A DNA stretch of 35,114 nucleotides from Nocardioides sp. GY 10113. Its GTDB lineage: Bacteria > Actinomycetota > Actinomycetes > Propionibacteriales > Nocardioidaceae. Of this stretch, positions 8,115 to 17,347 are shown one piece after another; the first letter of the stretch is position 1; the number at the start of each line of letters is the position of its first letter. The stretch lies in assembly GCF_004919105.1 (NCBI RefSeq), contig NZ_STGK01000024.1:1-35114 (forward strand), given 5' to 3'. The position numbers and the translations under genes are program-made. A model generated the notes under the pieces. The model did no database searches, was not told the DNA's origin, and worked only from the letters and a program-made list of their open reading frames with translations.

Positions 8115-8558
8115 TCACTGGGAGATCTGGGTGATCTCGAACGGGACGGCCTGCTGGGCCTGGTGCGGGTGAGCCGGGCCGTTGTAGACCTTCAGCTTCT
8201 TGATCATCTGGCGACCGAGGCGGTTCTTGGGGAGCATGCCCCAGACGGCCTTCTCGATGGCCTTGCGGGCGTCCTTGTCCAGGACCTCACCGATCGGGGT
8301 GGCGGTCAGACCACCCGGGAAACCGGAGTGGCGGTAGACGAGCTTGTCGGTGCGCTTCTTGCCGCTCAGGGCGACCTTCTCGGCGTTGACGATGATGACG
8401 TAGTCACCGGTGTCAGCGTTCGGGGCGAAGATCGGCTTGTGCTTGCCGCGGAGCAGGTTCGCGGTGGTCACGGCGAGGCGGCCGAGCACGATGTCGGTCG
8501 CGTCGATCACGAGCCACTGGCGCTCGACGTCGCCGGGCTTCGGGGCGTACGTACGCAT
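8115..8558 (-). CDS. rplM: 50S ribosomal protein L13
   Basis: L13 (uL13) is an early-assembly protein of the large subunit. The 147-residue product begins MRTYAPKPGDVERQW, the usual actinobacterial start, so I use ATG 8558 rather than the frame's earlier ATG at 8645, whose extra 29 residues are not L13-like. Core motifs are WLVIDATDIVLGRLA, GDYVIIVNAEKV, HSGFPGG and AVWGMLPKNRLGRQM. The gene is first in the rplM-rpsI operon, behind a long leader of about 220 nt and a good promoter at 8785-8814. In other bacteria this operon is controlled by its own L13, which makes the leader a place to look for autoregulation. Confidence 0.98.
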   Translation of the reverse strand: MRTYAPKPGDVERQWLVIDATDIVLGRLAVTTANLLRGKHKPIFAPNADTGDYVIIVNAEKVALSGKKRTDKLVYRHSGFPGGLTATPIGEVLDKDARKAIEKAVWGMLPKNRLGRQMIKKLKVYNGPAHPHQAQQAVPFEITQISQ

Positions 8559-8778
8559 GGATACGTTCACTCTCTGGTCGTTCGTGGACCAGCCCACGCG
8601 ATTCGTGGACCGGCTGGAGCCGACCGCTGTACGGCGGCGCGGCACCCGCGTCCTCTGACGAACTCAGCCCGGCCCACGCGTGCTCACCTCACGGCGATCC
8701 ACGAGCGATCCGGGACTGCCCCGGTCCGACACGCTCTTCGATGCAGAGCACGCGGACATGAGGCGGCAGGGGACGCGA
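8559..8778 (-). other. long 5' leader of rplM-rpsI
   Basis: Between the predicted start of transcription (about 8778) and the rplM ATG lie roughly 220 nt without a believable gene. Within it GGTCCACGAA is repeated (8602-8611 and 8581-8590 on the minus strand), close to the start codon, and no strong Shine-Dalgarno is visible (AGAGAGTGA at best). Together with 8779-8903 this is the 345-bp divergent gap between rplM and gltA. Confidence 0.45.
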
Positions 8779-8784
8779 CCTCCA

Positions 8785-8814
8785 AGATTACGGGCGGCGC
8801 GGGCGGTGGGTCAA
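8785..8814 (-). promoter_or_regulatory. sigma-70-type promoter of rplM-rpsI
   Basis: On the minus strand TTGACC (8814-8809), an 18-nt spacer and TAATCT (8790-8785) form the clearest housekeeping promoter in the window. It points at rplM and would give a leader of about 220 nt. Confidence 0.7.
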
Positions 8815-8891
8815 AACCGCGGGGCGCCCGCCAGCAGCGCGCAACTGCCCCGAATTCGGACACCGGGTTACCGGCGTACTCACGGTAGGGC

Positions 8892-8897
8892 TACGGT
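8892..8897 (+). promoter_or_regulatory. -10 box of gltA, leaderless start
   Basis: TACGGT is followed by exactly 6 nt and then the GTG start of citrate synthase, so the RNA probably starts at the initiation codon. A TTACCG 18 nt upstream is a weak -35. The GGAG at 8901-8904 overlaps the start codon and is too close to act as a Shine-Dalgarno. Confidence 0.5.
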
Positions 8898-8903
8898 GCA
8901 GGA

Positions 8904-10193
<1,290 letters not shown>

Positions 10194-10210
10194 GCCCCGC
10201 GACGCCGACG

Positions 10211-10244
10211 ACGACCCCGGTCACCTCCTGGTGGCCGGGGTCGT
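10211..10244. terminator. bidirectional hairpin between gltA and the M1 peptidase gene
   Basis: A 14-bp stem (ACGACCCCGGTCAC against GTGGCCGGGGTCGT, one G/T wobble) with a 6-nt loop sits between two convergent stops at 10193 and 10251. It can serve both transcripts. Confidence 0.75.
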
Positions 10245-10250
10245 TCGCAC

Positions 10251-11579
10251 TCAGGCCGGGTACGGCGGCAGCGCGGTGCGGTTCAGCCAGGGGTCGAGCA
10301 GGGCCGCGACGTCGGCACCCGTCGACTCGCCGGCGAAGGCGAGGAAGTCCTCGGTGGTGACCGAGCCTCCGGCGTACCGCTCCACCCAGCCGCGCAGCAC
10401 GGCGAAGAACGCGTCGTCGCCGACCGACCGTCGCAGCGCGTGCAGGGCGAGCGCCCCGCGCTTGTAGACCCGGTCGTCGAACATCAGCTCCGGGCCGGGG
10501 TCGGCCAGCAGCAGGTCCTGCCTCGCCTCGACCAGCCGCGCGTGGTGGTGGCGCGCCCAGCCGTCGCAGCTGCGCGGGCCGCCGCTCTCCTCCGACCACA
10601 GCCACTCGCTGTAGCAGGCGAAGCCCTCGTGCAGCCAGATGTCGCGCTGGCGGGCCAGGGTGACCGCGTTGCCGAACCACTGGTGGGCCAGCTCGTGGGC
10701 GATCAGCCGCACCTGGGACCAGTCGGTCGAGCAGAAGTTGCGGCCGAAGGTGGACAGCCCCTGGCTCTCGAGCGGGATCTCCAGGTCGTCGTCGGTGACC
10801 ACGGCGGCGTAGGAGGTGAACGGGTAGGGACCGAACCAGCGCTGGAACGCCTCCATCATCGCCGGCTGCTGGTCGAAGCAGCCCGCGAGCAGGCCCGCCG
10901 GCAGGGCCTCGGGGACCACGGTGCGGATCGGCGGCGTCCCGGGAGCGGCCCGGTGCTCGCGGACCCGGTAGCGGCCGATCTGGACGGTGGCCAGGTACGT
11001 CGACATCGGCCGGTCCATCACGTAGGACCAGGTCTCGGCGCTCCCCCGCCGGCGGTGCTCGGCCAGCTCGCCGTTGGCGACCACGTGGTAGCCCGCGGGC
11101 GCGGTGACGGCGATCGCGTACGTCGCCTTGTCGCCGGCCCGGTCGTTGCACGGGAACCAGGTCGGCGCGCCGTGCGGCTGGGCCGCCACGATCGACCCGT
11201 CGGTGAGCTCCTCCCAGCCGGCGTCCCCGTGGTGGCGGTCGATCACCGGGGCGGGCTTGCCGGAGTAGCGGACCGTCGCGGACATCCGGTCGCCGGGCGC
11301 GGCCTCCGCGGCCAGCGTCAGCACCAGGCGTCCGTCCCGGTGGTCGAAGCGGCGCAGCCGCGCGGCGCCGGTCAGCCGGACCTTGCCCACGGAGAGGCCG
11401 ATCAGGTCGAGCACGATCCGGCGGGTCGGCTCGAGCACCTCCAGGTCGAGCACCGCGGTGCCGTCCAGGCGGTTCCCGTCGACGGTGTAGCCGATCTCGA
11501 GGTCGTAGTGGTGGACCCGGTAGGCGGGGTCGCCGTGCCCGGGCAGGTAGGGGTCGGCCGTCGGCAGCGAGTTCGGCAT
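10251..11579 (-). CDS. M1-family zinc aminopeptidase
   Basis: A gluzincin aminopeptidase of 442 residues without signal peptide, so presumably cytoplasmic. The zinc site is HELAHQW (His295, Glu296, His299) followed by Glu318 in HEGFACYSEW, spaced HEXXH-X18-E as the family requires. The usual GAMEN exopeptidase motif is replaced by PLESQGLSTF, with the Glu kept (about 271), a variant I know from short actinobacterial M1 proteins. The N-terminal beta domain starts at about residue 21 (RVHHYDLEIGYTVDG); the C-terminal helical domain of PepN is absent. Its ATG (11579) shares one base with the stop of the Pls-like synthetase (TGATG), so the two are translationally coupled. That suggests work on the synthetase product or on a toxic intermediate, but this is inference. 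Confidence 0.93.
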   Translation of the reverse strand: MPNSLPTADPYLPGHGDPAYRVHHYDLEIGYTVDGNRLDGTAVLDLEVLEPTRRIVLDLIGLSVGKVRLTGAARLRRFDHRDGRLVLTLAAEAAPGDRMSATVRYSGKPAPVIDRHHGDAGWEELTDGSIVAAQPHGAPTWFPCNDRAGDKATYAIAVTAPAGYHVVANGELAEHRRRGSAETWSYVMDRPMSTYLATVQIGRYRVREHRAAPGTPPIRTVVPEALPAGLLAGCFDQQPAMMEAFQRWFGPYPFTSYAAVVTDDDLEIPLESQGLSTFGRNFCSTDWSQVRLIAHELAHQWFGNAVTLARQRDIWLHEGFACYSEWLWSEESGGPRSCDGWARHHHARLVEARQDLLLADPGPELMFDDRVYKRGALALHALRRSVGDDAFFAVLRGWVERYAGGSVTTEDFLAFAGESTGADVAALLDPWLNRTALPPYPA

Positions 11580-14500
11580 CAGTGGTCGACCTGCTCGTCG
11601 ACCTGCTCGTCGACCCAGGGTCCGATCGGGTTCCCGATCCAGCGGGTCTTGTGCGGCACGGTCTCGCCTCTCATCACCAACGACACCGGACCGACCGTAG
11701 CGTGCCGACCAATGCCGGCGGCGGGCAGCACGACCGAGTTGGACCCGAGGGTGGCGCCGGCGAGCAGCGTCACCCCGTCGGTGGCCAGCAGCCGGTCGTG
11801 GAAGAGGTGCGTCTGCACGACGCTGCCCTGGTTGACGGTCGCGCCGTCCCCGAGCGTGACGAGGTCGGCCTCGGGCAGCCAGTACGTCTCGCACCACACG
11901 CCGCGCCCGACCCGCGCGCCCATCGCCCGGAACCAGGCGTTGAGCAGCGGGGACCCTGTCGCCAACCCGGCGAACCAGGGCACCGCGAGCACCTCGACGA
12001 AGGTGTCGGCGAGCTCGTTGCGCCACACGAAGGAGCTCCACAGCGGGTGGCTGCCCCGGCCGACCCGGCCGATCAGCAGCCACTTGGCGGCCACCGCCAC
12101 CAGCGCCGCCAGCGCCCCGGCGGCCAGCAGTCCCCCGGCCAGGGCGAGCACCGCGGCGAGCACGCCGCCGGCGTCCCAGGCCGCCAGCGTGGCCACCGCC
12201 ACCAGCGCGGTGAGGGTCACGGTGAGCAGCACGGGCAGCAGGCGCGCCACCTCCCAGGCGGCGCGGGCGACCTTGAGCCGCGTCGGCGGCGCATACGTGC
12301 GCTCGTCGCTGCTCGCCTGCTCGGCGCGGCGCAGCGGCGCCGGCGGGCTGCCCAGCCAGGACTCGCCGGCCTGCATCGCCTTGCGGCGCGGGGCCGCGGA
12401 GAGCACCGCCACCAGCGACCGCTTGGGCACCTTGCGCCCCGGGGCCGCCATCGCGGAGTTGCCGACGAAGGCCCGCTTGCCGACCTTGACCCGCTCCGCG
12501 CGCAGCCAGCCGCCGCCGAGCTCGTAGCCGCCGATCAGCGTGTCGTCGGCCAGGAACGCCTGGTCGTTCACGTGGCACAGCGACGGGATCATCAACACGG
12601 TCGAGGCCTCGACGTCCTTCCCGATCCGCGCGCCGAGCAGCCGCAGCCACAGCGGCGTGAGCTGGGAGCTGTAGAGCGGGAACAGCCAGGTCCGGGCCTC
12701 GTCGAGGACCCGGATCGTGCCCCACACCCGCAGCGCCTGGGGGCTGCGCACCGGGTGCGCGCCGGGCTCCAGGCCGGCGCCGAGCGCCCGGACCACCAGC
12801 AGCACCAGGCCGGCGAGCACCGGCCACCCCAGCAGGGTCCCGGGCACCACCAGCCAGAGCAGGTCGATCGGCCGCTCGGAGCCCGTGGGGTCGGCGATCG
12901 GGAGCAGCACGGCCACTGTGATCGCCGCCGCCAGCAGCGGCAGCGAGCCGAGCAGCAGCGCCAGCGCGCCGTACGCCGCGGACCAGCCGCGGCTGGCGCG
13001 GGGGCGCTCGTCCCACGGCCCGCGGGCGCTGCGGCTCATCCGGGACGCGGGGGCGCCGCTCCAGAACTCGCCCTCGGGGACGGTGCCGAAGACCGCGGAG
13101 CCGGGCGCGATCTCCGCGTCGTCGCCGATCACGGCGCCGGGGCCGAGCATCGTCCGGGTGCCGATCCGGGCCCGCTTGCCGACGACCACCGACCCCAGGT
13201 GCAGCGTGTTGCCGTCGATCCAGTAGCCGGAGAGGTCGACCTCGGGCTCGATCGAGGCGCCCTTGCCGACCCGCAGGTTGCCGGTCACCGGGGGCAGCGT
13301 GTGCAGGTCGGCGTTGAACCCGATCCGGGCGCCGAGCAGCAGGGCGTACCAGGGCAGCCACGGCGCGCCGGCGAGGCTGACCGCGCCGAGCTGGTCGCCG
13401 ATCCGCTCCGCGGCCCACAGCCGCAGGTGGACCTTCCCGCCGCGCGGGTAGTCGCCGGGGCGGATCCCGGCCAGCGTGGCGCGGATGGCGCCGGCGGCGA
13501 TCAGGATCCGCCCGGGCGGGCTGACGAAGAGGGCCAGGCCGATCAGCACCCAGGGCCAGGACGGCGCGGGCACCGCGTCGACGCCGTACAGGTCGTGGGC
13601 GAGCCGGGACCCGAGCGCCGTCCAGGCCAGCCAGCGGGGCACCGCGAGCAGGCGCAGCGCCGGCACCGCCAGCGCCTGGGCCACCTGCGACTTGCGCGGG
13701 ATCGGGGCGACCCTCCGCTTCTGCTGGGTCAGCACCTGGCTGTCCAGCGCGTCGAGGAACGCGGCCAGCTCGCGGGGCGTGGGGTGGGCGTAGACGTCGC
13801 CCACGGTGACCTCGGGGTGCTCGGCGCGGAGCATGGTGACCACCTGCGCGGCGGTCAGGCTGCCGCCGCCGAGGTCGAAGAAGTCGGTCTCGGGGCCGTC
13901 GGGGCCGGCTCCGATCACCTGCTCCCACACCTCGGCGATCCGGGCCATCGTGGGCGTGAAGCCGGCGACCTCCCGCTTCCCCGCCGTGCCGCCGCCGACC
14001 AGCGGCCACGGCAGCGCGTCGCGGTCGACCTTGCCCGAGGTCCGGGTCGGGATCTCCTCGACCACGGCCAGCCGCGGCACCAGCGCCGCGGGCATGGTCG
14101 CGCGCAGGTGGGCGGTGGCGGCGTGGGCGTCGAAGGCGTCCACGGCGACGTCCAGGGCGACGTAGCCGACCAGCAGCTGGTTGCCGGTCGCCGAGCGTCG
14201 TACGGCGGCCGCGGCCGCGGCGACGCCCGGCAGCGCCAGCAGCGCGGAGTCGATCTCCCCGAGCTCGATCCGCCGGCCGCCGAGCTTGATCTGGTCGTCG
14301 GCGCGGCCGGCGAAGAGCAGGCCGGCAGGGTCGTTCACGACGATGTCGCCGCTGCGGTAGGCACGGTCCCAGCCGAGGGTCGGCATCGGCGCGTACTTCT
14401 CGGCGTCCTTGGCGGGATCCAGGTAGCGAGCCAGCCCGACGCCCCCGATGATCAGCTCGCCGCGCTCCCCCTCGGCCACCGGGCGGCCGTCGGCGTCGGC

Positions 14501-15475
14501 CACCGCCAGGTCCCAGCCGTCCAACGGGAGGCCGATCCGGACCGGCCCCTCGGCGGTGACCTGGGCTCCGCACGCGACCACGGTGGCCTCGGTGGGTCCG
14601 TAGGTGTTCCACACCTCCCGGCCGTCGCGGACCAGGCGGGCGGCCAGCTCGGGCGGCAGCGCCTCGCCGCCGAGGATCAAGAGCCGGACCCGGGAGATCG
14701 AGTCGTCGGGCCAGAGGCTGATCAGCGTGGGCACGGTCGAGACCACCGTGATCTCGTTGGCCGCCAGCCAGCCGCCGACGTCGACGCCGCTGCGGACCAG
14801 CGCGCGCGGCGCGGGCACCAGCGTCGCGCCGTAGCGCCAGGCCAGCCACATCTCCTCGCAGCTGGCGTCGAAGGCGACGCTCAGCCCGGCCATCACCCGG
14901 TCCGCCGGCCCGATCGGCTCCTCCTGGAGGAACATCCGGGACTCGGCGTCGACGAAAGCGGCGGCGTTGCGGTGCGAGACGGCCACGCCCTTGGGGGTGC
15001 CGGTGGAGCCGGAGGTGAAGATGATCCAGGCGTCGTCGTCGACGCCCGGCGGCACCACCGCGGCGAGCGGCTCGCGGGGCTCCCCGACCGGTGTGATCGC
15101 CAGGCCGTCCCCGATCACCGCGGCCACCCCCGCCTCGCCGAAGACCAGCCGGGCGCGGTCGTCGGGGTCCTCGGCGTCGACCGGGACGTAGGCGGCGCCG
15201 GCGAACAGGATGCCCATGATCGCGACGTAGAGGTCGGTGGTCCCCGAGGGCGCGCGGACGCCGACCCGGTCGCCGCGGCCGATGCCGAGCTCGGCCAGCT
15301 CGGCGGCCAGCGCCTCGGCGGCCTCGATGAACTCGGCGTAGGTGACGGTGTCGGCCCCGCTGTCCAGCGCGGTGGCGTCGGGGTGCGCCCGGGCGGTCGC
15401 CCACACGATGTCGACCAGCGTCCGCGGCGCGGGCGCGAGCGCGCCACGGAGCAGTGGCGTCGGGGACAGCGTCAC
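11579..15475 (-). CDS. Pls-type membrane nonribosomal peptide synthetase, probably lysine-specific
   Basis: A 1,298-residue single-module synthetase. Adenylation domain (about 1-490): IIFTSGSTGTPKG (151-163), NTYGPTEATV, YRSGDIV, GRADDQIKLGGRRIELGEID, TRTSGKVDR. Carrier domain (about 505-580): DFFDLGGGSLTAAQ with Ser539 for phosphopantetheine. There is no condensation or thioesterase domain. The rest has about three pairs of membrane helices (near 605-665, 830-898, 1076-1133) alternating with three soluble, hexapeptide-repeat-like domains. This is the architecture of epsilon-poly-L-lysine synthetase (Pls, about 1,300 residues). Aligned to GrsA, the specificity residues are D203 A204 E207 S246 I267 G269 T291 V299 V300 and K482, close to the lysine code I remember for bacitracin synthetase (DAESIGSVCK). 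The GTG start at 15475 is preceded by GAGGA 7 nt upstream. The C terminus (DEQVDEQVDH) is encoded by a short tandem repeat. Confidence 0.9.
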   Translation of the reverse strand: MTLSPTPLLRGALAPAPRTLVDIVWATARAHPDATALDSGADTVTYAEFIEAAEALAAELAELGIGRGDRVGVRAPSGTTDLYVAIMGILFAGAAYVPVDAEDPDDRARLVFGEAGVAAVIGDGLAITPVGEPREPLAAVVPPGVDDDAWIIFTSGSTGTPKGVAVSHRNAAAFVDAESRMFLQEEPIGPADRVMAGLSVAFDASCEEMWLAWRYGATLVPAPRALVRSGVDVGGWLAANEITVVSTVPTLISLWPDDSISRVRLLILGGEALPPELAARLVRDGREVWNTYGPTEATVVACGAQVTAEGPVRIGLPLDGWDLAVADADGRPVAEGERGELIIGGVGLARYLDPAKDAEKYAPMPTLGWDRAYRSGDIVVNDPAGLLFAGRADDQIKLGGRRIELGEIDSALLALPGVAAAAAAVRRSATGNQLLVGYVALDVAVDAFDAHAATAHLRATMPAALVPRLAVVEEIPTRTSGKVDRDALPWPLVGGGTAGKREVAGFTPTMARIAEVWEQVIGAGPDGPETDFFDLGGGSLTAAQVVTMLRAEHPEVTVGDVYAHPTPRELAAFLDALDSQVLTQQKRRVAPIPRKSQVAQALAVPALRLLAVPRWLAWTALGSRLAHDLYGVDAVPAPSWPWVLIGLALFVSPPGRILIAAGAIRATLAGIRPGDYPRGGKVHLRLWAAERIGDQLGAVSLAGAPWLPWYALLLGARIGFNADLHTLPPVTGNLRVGKGASIEPEVDLSGYWIDGNTLHLGSVVVGKRARIGTRTMLGPGAVIGDDAEIAPGSAVFGTVPEGEFWSGAPASRMSRSARGPWDERPRASRGWSAAYGALALLLGSLPLLAAAITVAVLLPIADPTGSERPIDLLWLVVPGTLLGWPVLAGLVLLVVRALGAGLEPGAHPVRSPQALRVWGTIRVLDEARTWLFPLYSSQLTPLWLRLLGARIGKDVEASTVLMIPSLCHVNDQAFLADDTLIGGYELGGGWLRAERVKVGKRAFVGNSAMAAPGRKVPKRSLVAVLSAAPRRKAMQAGESWLGSPPAPLRRAEQASSDERTYAPPTRLKVARAAWEVARLLPVLLTVTLTALVAVATLAAWDAGGVLAAVLALAGGLLAAGALAALVAVAAKWLLIGRVGRGSHPLWSSFVWRNELADTFVEVLAVPWFAGLATGSPLLNAWFRAMGARVGRGVWCETYWLPEADLVTLGDGATVNQGSVVQTHLFHDRLLATDGVTLLAGATLGSNSVVLPAAGIGRHATVGPVSLVMRGETVPHKTRWIGNPIGPWVDEQVDEQVDH
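11585..11615. repeat. 12-bp tandem repeat in the 3' end of the Pls-like gene
   Basis: GTCGACCTGCTC is repeated 2.6 times and encodes the repeated DEQV tail of the synthetase. Slippage here would lengthen or shorten the C terminus in steps of four residues without a frame change. Confidence 0.8.
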
Positions 15476-15552
15476 CGATCGATCCTCACGGCCGCAGGTA
15501 ACCACTCGCTCGTCCCCAGGTAAACAGAAGGTGGCGGAGGTCGGCGTTTTCC

Positions 15553-15581
15553 TTGAGCCACCCTGTGATCTCGGACACAAT
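15553..15581 (+). promoter_or_regulatory. promoter of the acyl-CoA synthetase gene
   Basis: TTGAGC (15553-15558), a 17-nt spacer and CACAAT (15576-15581) lie 6 nt before the GTG at 15588. The geometry fits a leaderless transcript. It lies in the 112-bp divergent gap shared with the Pls-like gene. Confidence 0.5.
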
Positions 15582-15587
15582 CGCGAC

Positions 15588-17204
15588 GTGACTGCGACCG
15601 ACGACGCTCCGATTTCCTGGCCACCGGCGATCCCGCCGGCGCCGACGTACCTCGACGACCGCCTCAAGCACTGGGCAGCGGCGACGCCCGATGCCGAGGC
15701 GATGACCTACCTGGGCCGCACCTGGACCTGGGCGCAGTGGTACGACCGCGTGCAGCGCGCCGCCGGCGGGCTGCGCGACCTCGGGGTCGCCCGCGGCGAC
15801 GTCGTCTCCTTCCTCGACAAGAACCACCCCGCCTGCGTCGAGGTCAGCCTCGCCGCCGGGTCGATCGGCGCCGCGAACGCGATCATCAACTGGCGCTCGG
15901 CCGGCGACGAGATCGACTACGCCGTCAACGACTCGGGAGCCAAGGTGCTCTTCGTCGGCACCGAGCTGATGCCGACCATCGAGGAGATCCGCGACCGCCT
16001 CCCGCACGTCGAGCGGATCATCACCGTCACCCCCGAGGGCGACGAGGGCGACGAGTACGAGCAGTTCCTGGCCGACGCGACCCCCGTCGACGACGGCCCG
16101 GACGTGCTCGAGGACGACGTCTGCCTGATCATGTACTCCTCAGGCACCACCGGCCGCCCCAAGGGCATCCAGCTGACCCACCGCAACATGGTGGCGCACA
16201 CCGTGAACGCCCACGACGGCTGGGGCTTCGACCCCGGCGACAAGTCGATGGTGGCGATGCCGCTGTTCCACGTCGGAGGGTCGTCGTACGTCCTGTTCGG
16301 CATCCACGACGGCGTGCCGAGCGTGATGACCCGCGAGGCCGACGGGGCTTCGCTGGCCGGCGCGATCCTGGCCGGCGCGAACCGGACCTTCCTGGTGCCG
16401 GCGGTCCTCGCCCAGGTGCTGCACTCCGGCGAGGACGCGATCAAGCTCTTCAGCCACCTCAAGACCTACACGTACGGCGCCGCGCCGATGCCGCCGCCGC
16501 TGCTGCGGGCGGCGATGGCGGCCTGGCCCGACACCGACTTCATCCAGGTCTACGGCCTGACCGAGGTCGGCGGCGTGGCCACCCACCTGATGCCCGAGGA
16601 TCACCGCACCGCAGCGGCCGAGGGGCACCCCGAGCGGCTGCTGTCGGCGGGCAAGCCGATCCCCGGCGTCGAGGTGCGGATCGTCGACCCCGCGCTGCTG
16701 ACCGACCTGCCGACCGGCGAGCACGGCGAGATCTGGCTGCGCACCGACCAGCTGATGAAGGGCTTCCTGAACAAGCCGGAGGCCACCGCCGAGGTGATCA
16801 CGGACGACGGCTGGTTCCGCACCGGCGACATGGGCCACATCGACGCCGACGGCTACGTCTACGTCTCCGACCGGCTCAAGGACATGATCATCACCGGCGG
16901 GGAGAACGTGTACTCCCCCGAGGTGGAGCGGGTGCTCTCCGAGCACCCGGCCGTGCTCGAGGTCGCCGTGATCGGCGTGCCGGACGAGAAGTGGGGCGAG
17001 GCGGTCAAGGCCGTCGTCGCGCTCGAGGAGGGCACCGAGGCCTCCGAGGTCGAGCTGATCGAGTGGTGCCGGGAGCGGCTCGCGCACTTCAAGGCGCCGA
17101 AGTCGATCGACATCATCCCGGCACTGCCGCGCAACCCGACCGGCAAGATCCTCAAGCGGTCCCTGCGGGCGCCGTACTGGGAGGGCCAGCAGCGCCAGGT
17201 GTGA
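15588..17204 (+). CDS. fatty-acyl-CoA synthetase (AMP-forming), FadD type
   Basis: Activates a carboxylic acid, probably a fatty acid, to its CoA thioester through an acyl-adenylate. The 538-residue product has the P-loop-like YSSGTTGRPKGIQLTH (about 180-196), YGLTEVGG, the hinge region WFRTGDMGHIDADGYVYVSD (about 407-426), RLKDMIITGGENVYSPEVE, and the catalytic Lys in NPTGKILKRSLR (about 520). The frame is open from 15342, but the first 82 codons overlap the divergent synthetase gene and do not look like protein of this family, so I use GTG 15588 (VTATDDAPISWPP). FACL13-like long-chain synthetases of actinobacteria are the nearest family I recognise. Chain length and pathway are not visible. 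The shared promoter gap with the Pls-like gene may be coincidental. Confidence 0.92.
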   Translation: MTATDDAPISWPPAIPPAPTYLDDRLKHWAAATPDAEAMTYLGRTWTWAQWYDRVQRAAGGLRDLGVARGDVVSFLDKNHPACVEVSLAAGSIGAANAIINWRSAGDEIDYAVNDSGAKVLFVGTELMPTIEEIRDRLPHVERIITVTPEGDEGDEYEQFLADATPVDDGPDVLEDDVCLIMYSSGTTGRPKGIQLTHRNMVAHTVNAHDGWGFDPGDKSMVAMPLFHVGGSSYVLFGIHDGVPSVMTREADGASLAGAILAGANRTFLVPAVLAQVLHSGEDAIKLFSHLKTYTYGAAPMPPPLLRAAMAAWPDTDFIQVYGLTEVGGVATHLMPEDHRTAAAEGHPERLLSAGKPIPGVEVRIVDPALLTDLPTGEHGEIWLRTDQLMKGFLNKPEATAEVITDDGWFRTGDMGHIDADGYVYVSDRLKDMIITGGENVYSPEVERVLSEHPAVLEVAVIGVPDEKWGEAVKAVVALEEGTEASEVELIEWCRERLAHFKAPKSIDIIPALPRNPTGKILKRSLRAPYWEGQQRQV

Positions 17205-17234
17205 GGCGACGGGCCCACGGCCCGGACCGGCGGA

Positions 17235-17267
17235 ACAGGCCCGCGGGGGTGCACCCCGCGGGCCTGT
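17235..17267 (+). terminator. GC-rich terminator hairpin
   Basis: A perfect 14-bp stem (ACAGGCCCGCGGGG / CCCCGCGGGCCTGT) with a 5-nt loop lies about 30 nt after the acyl-CoA synthetase stop. No T-tract follows, but stability and placement support termination. Confidence 0.75.
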
Positions 17268-17304
17268 CGCATGTGCCGGGCCACTCTTGAGCAGACCCTC
17301 ACCC

Positions 17305-17330
17305 GCGTCTCAGAGATCTCACAGAGACGC
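17305..17330 (+). promoter_or_regulatory. operator-like direct and inverted repeats before the HtrA gene
   Basis: TCTCAGAGA (17308-17316) is immediately followed by TCTCACAGA (17317-17325), an 8/9 direct repeat. The block is flanked by GCGTCTC (17305-17311) and GAGACGC (17324-17330), and GAGATCTC (17313-17320) is palindromic. It lies 18 nt before the ATG of an HtrA protease. Head-to-tail repeats of this kind are how OmpR-type response regulators usually bind. Confidence 0.45.
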
Positions 17331-17347
17331 GCACGAGAGTGAGGGAC

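Noticed and set aside
8559..8645. 29-residue N-terminal extension of L13
   Set aside because: MRTYAPKPG is the usual start, and the extension is leader sequence without conservation signals.
10251..15404. One giant 1,717-codon minus-strand frame
   Set aside because: Only its 3' part (to 11579) is the M1 peptidase; the rest is the Arg/Gly-rich frame-shifted shadow of the Pls-like gene.
11582..15523. 1,313-codon plus-strand frame opposite the Pls-like gene
   Set aside because: Composition is that of an antisense shadow in high-GC DNA; all synthetase motifs lie on the minus strand.
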